Assembly (NCBI GenBank): GCA_963674475.2
Contig: CAXXFQ010000019.1
Location: forward strand, 722,203 to 786,202
From: CAXXFQ01 sp963674475
Lineage (GTDB): Bacteria; Planctomycetota; Planctomycetia; Pirellulales; Thermoguttaceae
Length of the DNA stretch: 64,000 nt
Direction of reading: 5' to 3'
In this document: in pieces, positions 16,594-25,077 of the stretch
Numbering within the stretch: position 1 is the stretch's first letter
How the letters are laid out: every line of letters begins with the position of its first letter
Program-made: the position numbers and the translations under genes
Notes under the pieces: model-generated
The model's input: the letters and a program-made list of their open reading frames with translations, nothing else
What the model was told of the DNA's origin: nothing
Databases searched by the model: none

Positions 16594-17415
16594 TCAATCA
16601 AGCTCGAACCGGAAAGGGACGGTAATTCGGCTTGGCACCGGGTGCCCGTTGTGGAAGGCCGGACTAAATTTCCATTGTTTTAGAGCCGTGAGCGCACTTT
16701 GGTCGAAGATTCCCTCTGGCTCGGATACCGTGACGACCGGTTCGGCCACGTTGCCTTGTGTCGTCACGGTACAGGAAATGACGACTCGCCCGCTGATGTT
16801 TTCTCTTCTCGCCTTCCGGGGATATGCCGGGCTGACCTGATGCAGCGCCACCGGGAGGTTGCCGTCCCCGCCGTTGCCCGCGCCGACTTTTCGGGCTTCG
16901 CCGCCCCCATGTTCGGCAATGCCCTCCTCCGAAGCCCCGCCTTCCAGCGTGGTCGTGCCTTGCCCGCCCTTTTCGGAGAGGTTCCGGCCGTCTTGGACAG
17001 GGGCGTCCCCGGAATCCCTGTTTTCTTCTTCGGGAGATTCGGGCGCTTTTGCTTCGCACGTAATGGCCGTGTCCTTCTGCTGTTGCGCCTTGGGGACGTT
17101 CGCGTTTTTCGTTTTTTGGGGGGAGGCGACGGGAAGCGCGGTCTTGCCCGATTGCCCTTTTCCGCTTCCCGGCCTTTCCGTGCCGGATAGTTCCGATAGC
17201 GATATCCGGTAGACGGTCCAAGGGGAAAGGGAGTGGGGCGTATTGCCGGACGGGACAAAGGCCAGGGACAGGGCCAGGGCGTGCAGCGGAATCGATAGGA
17301 GCAGGAAATATTTCAGCATTAAAAGTGAAAAGCCTTGACAGAAGGCTTGCCTGCTAAGTAAGTGGTCAACTTCATTGGGTTCTAATATATTCATATTTGA
17401 ATCCAAGGCAACCAT
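16594..17415 (-). CDS. tonB: TonB energy-transducing protein
   Basis: Couples the inner-membrane proton motive force (through ExbB/ExbD, not in this window) to outer-membrane receptors. It has an N-terminal membrane helix (LLMLKYFLLLSIPLHALALS), a long charged linker rich in Lys, Glu and Gly, and a C-terminal TonB domain from about residue 195 containing SPAYPRKARRENISGRV and SALTALKQWKFSPAFHNG. Three starts are possible: 17415 (GAAAGG upstream), 17394 and 17319, the last right before the membrane helix. The gene is divergent from the cobalamin riboswitch and the TonB-dependent receptor, so it is probably a dedicated TonB for corrinoid uptake. Confidence 0.88.
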   Translation of the reverse strand: MVALDSNMNILEPNEVDHLLSRQAFCQGFSLLMLKYFLLLSIPLHALALSLAFVPSGNTPHSLSPWTVYRISLSELSGTERPGSGKGQSGKTALPVASPQKTKNANVPKAQQQKDTAITCEAKAPESPEEENRDSGDAPVQDGRNLSEKGGQGTTTLEGGASEEGIAEHGGGEARKVGAGNGGDGNLPVALHQVSPAYPRKARRENISGRVVISCTVTTQGNVAEPVVTVSEPEGIFDQSALTALKQWKFSPAFHNGHPVPSRITVPFRFELD

Positions 17416-17422
17416 TTTGGAA

Positions 17423-17585
17423 CCTTTCGGGTCCCTGTCAGACAGGGATAATTGGGAAGTTCGGTGGAAAACCGACGCTGGCCCGCAACCGTGAGAGGGG
17501 ACGAAAGCCGCAGAAAGCCACTGGGGAGACCCGGGAAGGCGCGGCGAGTAGGATGATCCTCAAGCCGGGAGACCAGCCCGAAAGG
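17423..17585 (+). ncRNA. Cobalamin riboswitch (aptamer)
   Basis: Adenosylcobalamin-class aptamer. P1 is CCTTTCGGG (17423-17431) with CCCGAAAGG (17577-17585); P2-like CCCTG/CAGGG is at 17433-17446. The conserved core follows in order: GGTGGAAAACCGACGCTG, CCCGCAACCGTGAG (near 17480), AAAGCCACTGGGGAGACC, CGGGAAGGCG, the AGGATGATCCT hairpin, then AAGCCGGGAGACC before P1 closes. This is the textbook arrangement including the B12 box. It controls the downstream corrinoid receptor, cbiZ and btuF genes. Confidence 0.95.
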
Positions 17586-17596
17586 CGGATTTTGTA

Positions 17597-17706
17597 GGCT
17601 TCGAGGCAAAGCCTGGGATCACGATTCGCCGTGCACGGCTGTGCTTGGCTGTATTGTCTTTCCCCACACCACTCCTCGAAGCCTCCTGTGACGCTACAAC
17701 AGGAGG
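17597..17706 (+). promoter_or_regulatory. Riboswitch expression platform sequestering the receptor ribosome site
   Basis: AGGAGG at 17701-17706, the ribosome site of the receptor gene, sits in the 3' arm of an 8-bp hairpin (CCTCCTGT 17682-17689, ACAGGAGG 17699-17706) followed by TTTTCTTT, so it could sequester the site, terminate transcription, or both. A 10-base element GGCTTCGAGG (17597-17606) just after the aptamer is perfectly complementary to CCTCGAAGCC (17674-17683), which overlaps the foot of that hairpin and could serve as the competing helix. Structures are seen in the sequence; the switching model is inferred. Confidence 0.65.
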
Positions 17707-17714
17707 TTTTCTTT

Positions 17715-19682
17715 ATGCGCGCAGTAGTTTTCGTGCTGGCAGTCCTATTGCTGGCACCCTTGGCACATGCAGCCGGTTCCGGGGAAGTTCTCCCGGCAGG
17801 CACGCTTCCCGAAGTCGTGGTTACCGCGACTTCGATCCCACAGCCGACCAAGGAGGTCCCGGTGCACGTGCAGGTGGTGACTTCGCAGCAGATACGCGAA
17901 GCCGACGCCAAGGACATGTCCGATGTCCTCGCCCGATACGTGCCCGGCCATTTCCACAAGTACGGGGTGGATTACTCCTCGGTCGGGATTCGCGGATTCA
18001 GGAGCAACAGCATGGTCGGCACCGACCTGAAGAGCCGGACCCTGATCCTCATAGACGGCATGCGGGCCGGAACCGGGCGGATCAGCAATCTCCCGGTGGA
18101 CAACGTCGATCGGATCGAGGTGGTCCGAGGGCCGGGGTCCGTGGTCTATGGCGGTTCCGCCATGGGCGGCGTCATCAACATCATCACCCGCAGGGGGACG
18201 GGAGAGGCCAAGGGCAGCGTCACTGCGGAGGTCGGCTCGTCCGACCAGTACAAGGTGATGGGGGAGGCGTCCGGCGCCGTAAAGGAGGACGCGGTCGGCT
18301 ACGCCATTGGCGGCCATGTCGAAGGACAGGGGGATTACGTCACGGGCGGGGGCAAGACCATCGACAACTCCCAGATGAAAAACAAGGGGTTGTCCGGCAG
18401 CCTGACATACAGGAAAGGCGGCAGGGATTCGTTCAATGCCGTCGGAATAGTGAACAAGGCGGAAAGCGGCTCTCCCGGTTCCGGAGCGTTCCCCAGCTCG
18501 ACCGACAAGAGCAGTACGCTGTATCAGCGGGCGTCTCTCGACTGGACCACGACACGCGAAGGCGGCGCTGCCGGCTGGTATGGCCGGGCGTATGCCGTCA
18601 AGAGCGCCTACGACTGGAATGACGGCGAGACGGAGATCGATACGATCTCCGGAGGGCTTCGGGCCGGTCTGGATTTTGAAACCGGGAGTTTCGGCAACCT
18701 GATTCTCGGCGTCGAATATGACCGGATAAAGGAGAACCAGCGGGAAACCGTCTGGGGGCCGAACACGCGTTACAACAACTACGCCGTTCATGCGGAGCAA
18801 CGGGTGACGGCGGGCGATTTCATCTTCTACCTGGGAGGGCGGTACGACGACTACAACATGAAGATGGCGGACACCTCTTCCATCACCGTTTCCGCCGAGT
18901 CCCGGAAATTCACCCAACTGAGCTGGCGGGGCGGCGCCGTGTACGACGCCACCGAATGGCTCGCCTTCCGCACGGCGGTGGGTACCGGTTTCCGCGCCCC
19001 CTCGGCCGAGGAGCTGGCGGGTTCCTACACGACGAACTGGGGCGCGACGTACACGGGTAATTCCGACCTCAAGGCGGAAACCGCCATTACCGCTGAAATC
19101 GGTTCGGATTTCTATCTGGACTGCATGACCGCGGGCATGACGCTGTTTCACACACGCAGCAAGGACACCATCACCACCACGGGAACGTTCCCCAGCTATA
19201 CCTACAAGAACATCAAGGGGTTGGACCTGACGGCGCTGGAAGGGTACCTGCGGTCTTCATATGAGATGAAATACAAGGATACCAAGCTGGTATTCCAGCC
19301 GTATCTCAACGGCATCTATTATCTCAACCGCAAGAACAGGGATGAGTCGCTGCAAAACACCCGGGGGACCGAGCTGCCGTTGTACATCTCGGAAATGACC
19401 CTGACGGCGGGCCTGACAGCCCACATCGGTCCGCGGTTTACGTACGATTTGAACATGGTGTACGTGGGAAAACAGAAGATCGAGAGTTTCAGGACGGCTC
19501 CGTCCACGTATACGACGATGGACCCCTATACCGTTGTGGGAACCCGGTTGACGTTCCGGCCCATGGAGAGGCTCAGCACCTATGTTGACGTGCAGAATCT
19601 CTTCGACCGGAAATACGACTGTGTGGATGACTACACCATGCCGGGAAGAAGCATGAAGCTCGGCGCCAGCTATTCCTTCTAA
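17715..19682 (+). CDS. btuB: TonB-dependent outer-membrane corrinoid receptor (BtuB-like)
   Basis: A 655-residue outer-membrane beta-barrel receptor. The start at 17715 has AGGAGG eight bases away and gives a signal peptide (MRAVVFVLAVLLLAPLAHAA). A TonB box follows (PEVVVTATS), then the plug domain with VGIRGFRSNS and IEVVRGPGSVVYGGSAMGGV. The barrel is Tyr/Gly rich and ends NLFDRKYDCVDDY then LGASYSF, with the C-terminal Phe needed for barrel insertion. The cobalamin riboswitch upstream and cbiZ/btuF downstream make a cobalamin or cobinamide ligand very likely. Confidence 0.9.
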   Translation: MRAVVFVLAVLLLAPLAHAAGSGEVLPAGTLPEVVVTATSIPQPTKEVPVHVQVVTSQQIREADAKDMSDVLARYVPGHFHKYGVDYSSVGIRGFRSNSMVGTDLKSRTLILIDGMRAGTGRISNLPVDNVDRIEVVRGPGSVVYGGSAMGGVINIITRRGTGEAKGSVTAEVGSSDQYKVMGEASGAVKEDAVGYAIGGHVEGQGDYVTGGGKTIDNSQMKNKGLSGSLTYRKGGRDSFNAVGIVNKAESGSPGSGAFPSSTDKSSTLYQRASLDWTTTREGGAAGWYGRAYAVKSAYDWNDGETEIDTISGGLRAGLDFETGSFGNLILGVEYDRIKENQRETVWGPNTRYNNYAVHAEQRVTAGDFIFYLGGRYDDYNMKMADTSSITVSAESRKFTQLSWRGGAVYDATEWLAFRTAVGTGFRAPSAEELAGSYTTNWGATYTGNSDLKAETAITAEIGSDFYLDCMTAGMTLFHTRSKDTITTTGTFPSYTYKNIKGLDLTALEGYLRSSYEMKYKDTKLVFQPYLNGIYYLNRKNRDESLQNTRGTELPLYISEMTLTAGLTAHIGPRFTYDLNMVYVGKQKIESFRTAPSTYTTMDPYTVVGTRLTFRPMERLSTYVDVQNLFDRKYDCVDDYTMPGRSMKLGASYSF

Positions 19683-19723
19683 TCCGTTCCGCGCCCGGCC
19701 GTCCGGGCGCGGACTTTTGCAAT

Positions 19724-20413
19724 ATGGATATTTTCGGATGCCTTGTCGAACGGACCGGGGACCATGTCCACGTGGCGTTTCCCTCCGCCAAAAGGGTGCT
19801 GAGCAGCGCCGTTCTGGGCGGGGGGCTGGTGCGCGCCGACAGGTTTGTCAATCTCAGGGTGAACGGCTGTTGCTGCCGTCCCGATGAGGGGTTGCCTACC
19901 CCGGAGTCGGTCATAGAGGCCCATTGCCGGGCCATGGGATGGGATGGCCGGGCCGTGGGCATGATGACGGCCGCGTCCATGAAGTCGTTGCGCGTGGTCG
20001 TCCTGGATGAGGCCGGAGTCTCCATGGCCGCCCTGGTCACCTCCGGCCTGTCCAATGCCCTTTGTGCCGGAGACTCCGCCGGTTGCCGCTCCGTTCCCGG
20101 GCGGCCGGAACATGCCGGGACCATCAACATGGCGATCCTGACGCCGCTCAATCTGTCCCCTGCTGCGATGGTGGAGGCCGTTGCCGTCGCGGTCGAGGCC
20201 AAGGCCGCCGTTCTGCGTGACGCGGGCGTGATGAGCCGGGTCTCCATGGAGCCTGCCACCGGGACCGGCACCGATTCGATTGCGGTGGCGAGTCTTGGGG
20301 AGGGGCCGGAGGTCAAATACTGCGGCAAGCACGTGATCGCCGGAGAGTTGATAGGAAAATGCGTGCGGCAGGCACTGGGGAGGTCCATACAATGGGAATT
20401 CGACAGGTCCTAG
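19724..20413 (+). CDS. cbiZ: Adenosylcobinamide amidohydrolase
   Basis: CbiZ cleaves the amide bond of (pseudo)cobalamin or adenosylcobinamide to give adenosylcobyric acid, allowing salvaged corrinoids to be rebuilt with a different lower ligand. The 229-residue protein shows the family segments LSSAVLGGGLVRADRFVNLR, AVGMMTAASMKSL, TSGLSNALCAGD, HAGTINMAILTPLNLSPAAM and TGTGTDSIAVA. It is 41 bases after the receptor gene and overlaps btuF by 22 bases, so the three are one operon under the riboswitch. The combination suggests remodelling of imported corrinoids rather than simple uptake. Confidence 0.88.
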   Translation: MDIFGCLVERTGDHVHVAFPSAKRVLSSAVLGGGLVRADRFVNLRVNGCCCRPDEGLPTPESVIEAHCRAMGWDGRAVGMMTAASMKSLRVVVLDEAGVSMAALVTSGLSNALCAGDSAGCRSVPGRPEHAGTINMAILTPLNLSPAAMVEAVAVAVEAKAAVLRDAGVMSRVSMEPATGTGTDSIAVASLGEGPEVKYCGKHVIAGELIGKCVRQALGRSIQWEFDRS

Positions 20414-21216
20414 GGTGTCTTTCCGCCTGCCTGCTGTTCCTCGTGCTGGCGGGCAGTGCACGGGGTGGCGAAAAGGTTGCCGGGGGCATCGTCTCCCTTG
20501 CCCCCAGCATCACGGAAACCCTCTTTGCCATGGGGCTGGGGGAACAGGTCGCGGGAACCACGGAGTACAGCGACTATCCCCCTGCGGCCAAGGCCGTTCC
20601 GCGCATCGGCCGGTTTCTCGACCCCGAACCCGAGCGGATCATCGCCCTGCGTCCGAGGGTGTGCGTCGGCCTCGTCGGCTCGACTCCTCCCCCATTGGTG
20701 CGGCTTCTCGGGAAGTTCGGCATTCCCACGCTGCTGGTGGATGTTTCCCGCATGGATGCGATGCTTGCCTCCATCGAACGGATGGCGGCGTACCTCGGAC
20801 ACGGGGAAGCCGGGATTCGATTGCGGGAGGCCTATGCCGCACGCCTGAAGCGGCTCGAGGCACGGATGTCGGGCCTCAAGCGCCCGCGTGTCCTGACGGT
20901 CGTGTCGGTGTCGCCGCTGTATTGTGCGGGGCCGGAGAGCTTTGTGGCCGATGCCGTGCGCTGTGCCGGAGGCGAGCCGGTGGGGATGGACGACGGCAAG
21001 GCCTGGCAGGGCGTGTCCAGGGAGGCGTTTCTTTCCCTTGCCCCGGACATCATTCTCTTTGCGGCGCACGGGACTTCCGTCCCGGACTGGATGCGGAAGC
21101 CGCCGTTTGGCGGCGCGCAGATCGTTTCCATTGATCCGGCGTTCGTCATCCGCCCCAGCCCGAGGCTGATAGATGCCGCGGAAGAGCTGGCGGGAGTGTT
21201 TCATCCCGGCAACTGA
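20392..21216 (+). CDS. btuF: Periplasmic cobalamin-binding protein (BtuF-like)
   Basis: Substrate-binding protein of the helical-backbone (FecB/BtuF) class, 274 residues. ATG at 20392 has a GGGGAGG site upstream and gives a signal peptide (LGCLSACLLFLVLAGSARGG). The mature start GGIVSLAPSITETLFAMG, then YPPAAKAVPRIGRFLDPEPE, is diagnostic of BtuF. No btuC or btuD partner is present in the window, so the inner-membrane transporter must be encoded elsewhere or shared. A bidirectional terminator follows. Confidence 0.85.
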   Translation: MGIRQVLGCLSACLLFLVLAGSARGGEKVAGGIVSLAPSITETLFAMGLGEQVAGTTEYSDYPPAAKAVPRIGRFLDPEPERIIALRPRVCVGLVGSTPPPLVRLLGKFGIPTLLVDVSRMDAMLASIERMAAYLGHGEAGIRLREAYAARLKRLEARMSGLKRPRVLTVVSVSPLYCAGPESFVADAVRCAGGEPVGMDDGKAWQGVSREAFLSLAPDIILFAAHGTSVPDWMRKPPFGGAQIVSIDPAFVIRPSPRLIDAAEELAGVFHPGN

Positions 21217-21280
21217 GTCGGCGCAAGACGGCCAACGGCAAGGCAACGACCCGGGCCTGTGCTTGCGACGACGAAGGCCG

Positions 21281-21320
21281 AAAAAAGGGGCCGCCCGTTG
21301 CCGGACGGCCCTTTGTTTTC
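21281..21320. terminator. Bidirectional terminator between btuF and metH
   Basis: GGGCCGCCCG - TTGC - CGGACGGCCC hairpin with one mismatch, flanked by AAAAAA on the left (a T-run for minus-strand metH) and CTTTGTTTT on the right (for plus-strand btuF). It serves both convergent genes. Confidence 0.8.
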
Positions 21321-21336
21321 TCATTGCAAAAGTCTG

Positions 21337-23751
21337 CTACTGCACCAGCCGCTGCGCCAGCTTGACCGCGGCCATGGCGTCCGTGGACCAGCCGTCCGCG
21401 CCGATGGCGGCGCAGAATTTCTCCGTGACCACGGCCCCGCCGATGATCACCTTGGCGTTCAGCCCCCGCTCCTTGACCAGCTTCACCGTGTCCTCCATGC
21501 GGACCATGGTCGTGGTCATGAGCGCGGACAGGCCGATGATGGCCGCCTGGTGCTCCTCGGCCGCGTCCACGATGGTCTCGGCGGTCACGTCCTTGCCCAG
21601 GTCCACAACCTCGAAGCCGTAGTTCTTGAGCATCAGGCAGACGATGTTCTTGCCGATGTCGTGGATGTCGCCCTGGACCGTGGCCATGATCACCACCGGC
21701 TTGGACCCGGCCTGTTCGTCCTCCTCCAGGAGCGGCTTGAGCCGGGTGAAGGCGGTCTGCATGGTCTCGGCTGACTGGAGCAGCTGGGGCAGGAAGTATT
21801 CCTTGCGCTCGTATTTTTCGCCCACGGCCAGGATGCCGGGGATGAGCAGGTCGTTGACGATCTCCATGGCCGACTTGCCCGCGTCCAGTTCGGTCTCGAC
21901 CAGGGCCACGATGCCGTCCTTGTTGCCCTTGACCACCGCCGCCTGCACCGGGGGCAGGGTGGCGTCGCCCGCGCCGGAACCCTTGGGGGACGAGGCGGAC
22001 TGCGGGGCCTGGCCGCCGGTCCAGTCCGAGAACTTGCCGATGTACCGCTCGGCCTGGGGGTCCCGGTTGAGCAGGACCTCCACCGAGTGCAGGGTCTCCT
22101 GGAGCCGGGCGGAGTTGGGGTTGGCGATGAACGAGGACAGCCCCGCGCCCATGGCCAGGGCCAGGAAATTGGAGTTGAGCAGTTCGCGCGCGGGCAGGCC
22201 GAAGGAGATGTTGGACAGCCCGATGGTGCAGGGCAGCCCCCACTCGTCGCGGCAGTGGCGGATGACGTTTATGGCGTGGCGCGCGGCCTCGGGCTTGGAG
22301 GACACGGTCAGGGCCAGGGCGTCCACCAGGATCAGCCGGTCCGGGATGCCCAGGGCGCGGGCCCTGTCCAGCAGCCCCTCGATGACCGCGATGCGCTCGG
22401 CCGCCGTGACCGGCAGCTTGTTGCCCACGATGGGCAGCAGGATGAACGGCGCGCCGAAGAGTTTGCACAGGGGGCCGAGTTCCTCCATCTTGCCGGGTTC
22501 GCCGGAGATGGAGTTGACCAGGGGCGAGCCGGGGTAGGCCCACAGCCCGGCCTCCACGGCCTTGGCGTCGTTGGAGTCGATGGACAGGGGCGCGGTGAAC
22601 CGGCCGGTCAGGGTCTTGACCAGCTCGGGCAGCAGCACGGTCTCGTCCACCAGGGGCGCGCCCACGTTGACGTCCAGGATCGGCGCGCCCAGTTCGGACT
22701 GCTCGGTGGCGAAGCGCAACGCCTCGGTGAACACGCCCTCCTGAAGCTCGGCGGTGAGCTGCTTCTTGCCCGTGGGGTTGATGCGCTCGCCGATGATCCG
22801 GCCGGGGTGGTTGAAGCCCACCGGCACGGACACGGCCCGGGAGGTGAGCACCAGTTGCGCGTCGTCGGATCTTTCGGGCCGTTGCCAGGCGGCGTCGCCC
22901 ACCTTGGCGCGCAGGGCGCGGATGTGGTCCGGGGTGGTGCCGCAGCAGCCGCCCACGAACTTGGCCCCGAGGGCCACGAAGGGCGCGGCCTGTTCGGCAA
23001 AGGGTTCGGGCGCCAGCCGGAAGGAGGTGTTGCCGTCGTCGTCCAGCTCGGGCAACCCCGCGTTGGCCTCGGCAAAGGTCGGGGTCTCCAGGCGCGGCGC
23101 CCAGCTCTTCAGGGTCTCCTGCATCTGCTCGGGACCGGCGGAACAGTTGGTGCCGATGAGTTCCACGCCCAGGTTCTGCATGGTGTCCACGAAGGTCAGG
23201 GGGGAGGTGCCGGTCAGGGACGCCTCGCCCTCGAAGGTCATGGAGATGGCCACGGGCAGGTCGCAGACCATGCGCGCGGCCACGACCACGGCCTTGGCCT
23301 CGGCCAGGTCGAAGTGGGTCTCGCCCAGGATCAGGTCGGCCCCGCCGTCCACGCATCCCTTGATCTGCTCCTTGAAGATGTCCACCAGCTCGCGGAAGGT
23401 CAGGTCGCCCAGCGGCTCCACGAAATGGCCGGTGGGGCCGATGGACGCGGCAACGAACGCGTTGTTCCCGGCCACCTGGCGGGCGATTTTGGTCATGGCC
23501 TTGTTCAGCTCGTACACGTCCGCGTCCAGGCCGAGCTTGGGCCGCGAACCGCCGAAGGTGTTGGTGGTCAGGATGTTGGCCCCGGCCTCCAGGTAGTCCC
23601 GGTGCACGGAGCGGATCACGTCCGGCTCCTTGAGTCCCCACAGCTCGGGCGACAGCCCGGCGGGCAGCCCCCGGCTCTGGAGCAGGGTGCCGTAGCCCCC
23701 GTCAAAGAAATAGACCTTGTCGTCACGCAGTATGGACCTGAAATCGGGCAC
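21337..23751 (-). CDS. metH: Cobalamin-dependent methionine synthase, lacking the reactivation domain
   Basis: Transfers the methyl group of methyltetrahydrofolate to homocysteine through cob(I)alamin. Domains: homocysteine/zinc barrel (residues 1-290, zinc ligands C203 and the CC pair at 269-270 in VGGCCGTTPDH), pterin barrel (about 310-575, with IIGERINPTGKK), cobalamin cap and binding domain (600-804, with GDIHDIGKN at 694-702). It stops after the B12 domain; the AdoMet-binding reactivation domain of the roughly 1200-residue enzymes is absent. The start is GTG at 23751, supported by GGAGG. Placement next to the corrinoid salvage operon fits its cofactor need. A palindromic operator candidate lies upstream. 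Confidence 0.92.
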   Translation of the reverse strand: MPDFRSILRDDKVYFFDGGYGTLLQSRGLPAGLSPELWGLKEPDVIRSVHRDYLEAGANILTTNTFGGSRPKLGLDADVYELNKAMTKIARQVAGNNAFVAASIGPTGHFVEPLGDLTFRELVDIFKEQIKGCVDGGADLILGETHFDLAEAKAVVVAARMVCDLPVAISMTFEGEASLTGTSPLTFVDTMQNLGVELIGTNCSAGPEQMQETLKSWAPRLETPTFAEANAGLPELDDDGNTSFRLAPEPFAEQAAPFVALGAKFVGGCCGTTPDHIRALRAKVGDAAWQRPERSDDAQLVLTSRAVSVPVGFNHPGRIIGERINPTGKKQLTAELQEGVFTEALRFATEQSELGAPILDVNVGAPLVDETVLLPELVKTLTGRFTAPLSIDSNDAKAVEAGLWAYPGSPLVNSISGEPGKMEELGPLCKLFGAPFILLPIVGNKLPVTAAERIAVIEGLLDRARALGIPDRLILVDALALTVSSKPEAARHAINVIRHCRDEWGLPCTIGLSNISFGLPARELLNSNFLALAMGAGLSSFIANPNSARLQETLHSVEVLLNRDPQAERYIGKFSDWTGGQAPQSASSPKGSGAGDATLPPVQAAVVKGNKDGIVALVETELDAGKSAMEIVNDLLIPGILAVGEKYERKEYFLPQLLQSAETMQTAFTRLKPLLEEDEQAGSKPVVIMATVQGDIHDIGKNIVCLMLKNYGFEVVDLGKDVTAETIVDAAEEHQAAIIGLSALMTTTMVRMEDTVKLVKERGLNAKVIIGGAVVTEKFCAAIGADGWSTDAMAAVKLAQRLVQ

Positions 23752-23821
23752 GATATCCTCCGGGTGTCCGGTCCGTGGGCCGAGGGACGCGTTCCCCTGT
23801 GCGGCCGGACCGTTGTATTCT

Positions 23822-23866
23822 TATATCAAGATATCTCGATATAGCTTCGAAAGCACGAAAACGCAA
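23822..23866 (-). promoter_or_regulatory. metH promoter with 22-bp palindromic operator candidate (SahR-like)
   Basis: A 22-bp palindrome (23822-23843, half-site TATATC-A/G-AGATA) is perfect except for one base pair. On the minus strand TTGCGT (23866 to 23861) is followed after 17 bases by TATATC, so the likely -10 box is the edge of the palindrome. SahR, an ArsR-family sensor of S-adenosylhomocysteine in Desulfovibrio, is known to control metH and related genes through AT-rich palindromes with ATATC half-sites. The match to SahR is from memory of the motif type, not an alignment. Confidence 0.55.
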
Positions 23867-24036
23867 GTATTTTTCACACAAACGGCGCAGGCCCGGAAGG
23901 GGCCGGAAACACTGGGTCCGGCGATGTGCAGAAGGGTGAAAAACATTGATTCGGGCAAATAAAAACTATAGTGTCCTTTTTTTACCTTCTAATATACTGT
24001 ATTGAACCGGGCCACGAGCCTAGCCACCATATAGAC

Positions 24037-25077
24037 ATGACATTTTCGAACATGGACGACCCTCGCGAACCGGAGCTTGTCGATCTCGACGACGCTCCCC
24101 TGGACATCCCGGACAATGATGCCGGAAACACCGCCGTGGCGGTGAATCCGCCTGCGCCCAAGCCCGAGGCGACCGAAACGCTTCCGGCCTTTATCAAACC
24201 CTCGTCGCGGGAGATGCGGGTCCGCGACCCCTTGCAGCTCTACCTCAAGGAGATCGCCCGCTTCCCCATGCTGGACCCGGACGAGGAATACGCCCTGGCC
24301 AAGCGGGTGCAGGACGAGAACGACCAGGACGCGGCCTTCAGGCTGGTGTCCTCCCACCTGCGCCTGGTGGTCAAGATCGCCATGGACTTCCAGCGCCGCT
24401 GGATGCAGAACGCCCTGGACCTGATCCAGGAGGGCAACGTCGGCCTGCTCAAGGCCGTGACCAAGTTCGACCCGGAAAAGGGGATCAAGTTCTCCTATTA
24501 CGCGGCCTTCTGGATCAAGGCGTACATCCTCAAGTACATCATGGACAACTGGCGCATGGTCAAGGTGGGCACCACCCAGACCCAGCGCAAGCTCTTCTAC
24601 AACCTGAACAAGGAACGCCAGCGTCTCCAGTCCATGGGGTTCGACCCGACCACCGAGGTCCTGAGCGAACGTCTCGGCGTGACCACCCAGGAAATCGAGG
24701 AGATGGACCAGCGGCTGTCCAAGAACGACATGTCGCTGAACACGCCGCTGGGCGACGACTCCGACGCCACCCGCATGGACTTCCTGCCCTCCCTGGCCCC
24801 GGGCGTGGAGGAGTCCATCGCGTCCGGCCAGATCGTGGACCTGCTGCTGGAGAACATCAAGGCCATCCGGCCCACGCTCAACGACAAGGAGCTGGCGATC
24901 CTGGATGAGCGGCTGCTTTCCGAGGACCCGGTCACCCTGCGGGAGATAGGGGAGCGGTTCGACGTGACGCGGGAGCGCGTCCGCCAGATCGAGGCCCGGC
25001 TGCTGGCGAAGATCCGGGACCACATGACCGATAAAATCAAGGACTTTTCCAAGGACTGGGTGCTGGAGCACGAATGA
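24037..25077 (+). CDS. rpoH: RNA polymerase sigma factor RpoH (sigma-32 type)
   Basis: A 346-residue sigma-70 family factor. Region 2 contains DPLQLYLKEIARFPMLDPDEE, the core-binding LIQEGNVGLLKAVTKFDP and region 2.4 YYAAFWIKAYILKYIMDNWR. The RpoH box follows as TQRKLFYNLNKERQR, which distinguishes heat-shock sigma factors from RpoD. Region 4 ends with the HTH containing LREIGERFDVTRERVRQIEA. The first 45 residues are acidic and low complexity. ATG at 24037 is taken as start; 24052 is an alternative, and neither has a strong ribosome site. The stop overlaps the next gene (ATGA). Confidence 0.9.
   Translation: MTFSNMDDPREPELVDLDDAPLDIPDNDAGNTAVAVNPPAPKPEATETLPAFIKPSSREMRVRDPLQLYLKEIARFPMLDPDEEYALAKRVQDENDQDAAFRLVSSHLRLVVKIAMDFQRRWMQNALDLIQEGNVGLLKAVTKFDPEKGIKFSYYAAFWIKAYILKYIMDNWRMVKVGTTQTQRKLFYNLNKERQRLQSMGFDPTTEVLSERLGVTTQEIEEMDQRLSKNDMSLNTPLGDDSDATRMDFLPSLAPGVEESIASGQIVDLLLENIKAIRPTLNDKELAILDERLLSEDPVTLREIGERFDVTRERVRQIEARLLAKIRDHMTDKIKDFSKDWVLEHE

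Noticed and set aside
22087..23844. Long plus-strand open frame opposite metH
   Set aside because: Shadow frame; composition is Gly/Gln/His-rich with no recognisable motif, while the minus strand encodes a full methionine synthase.
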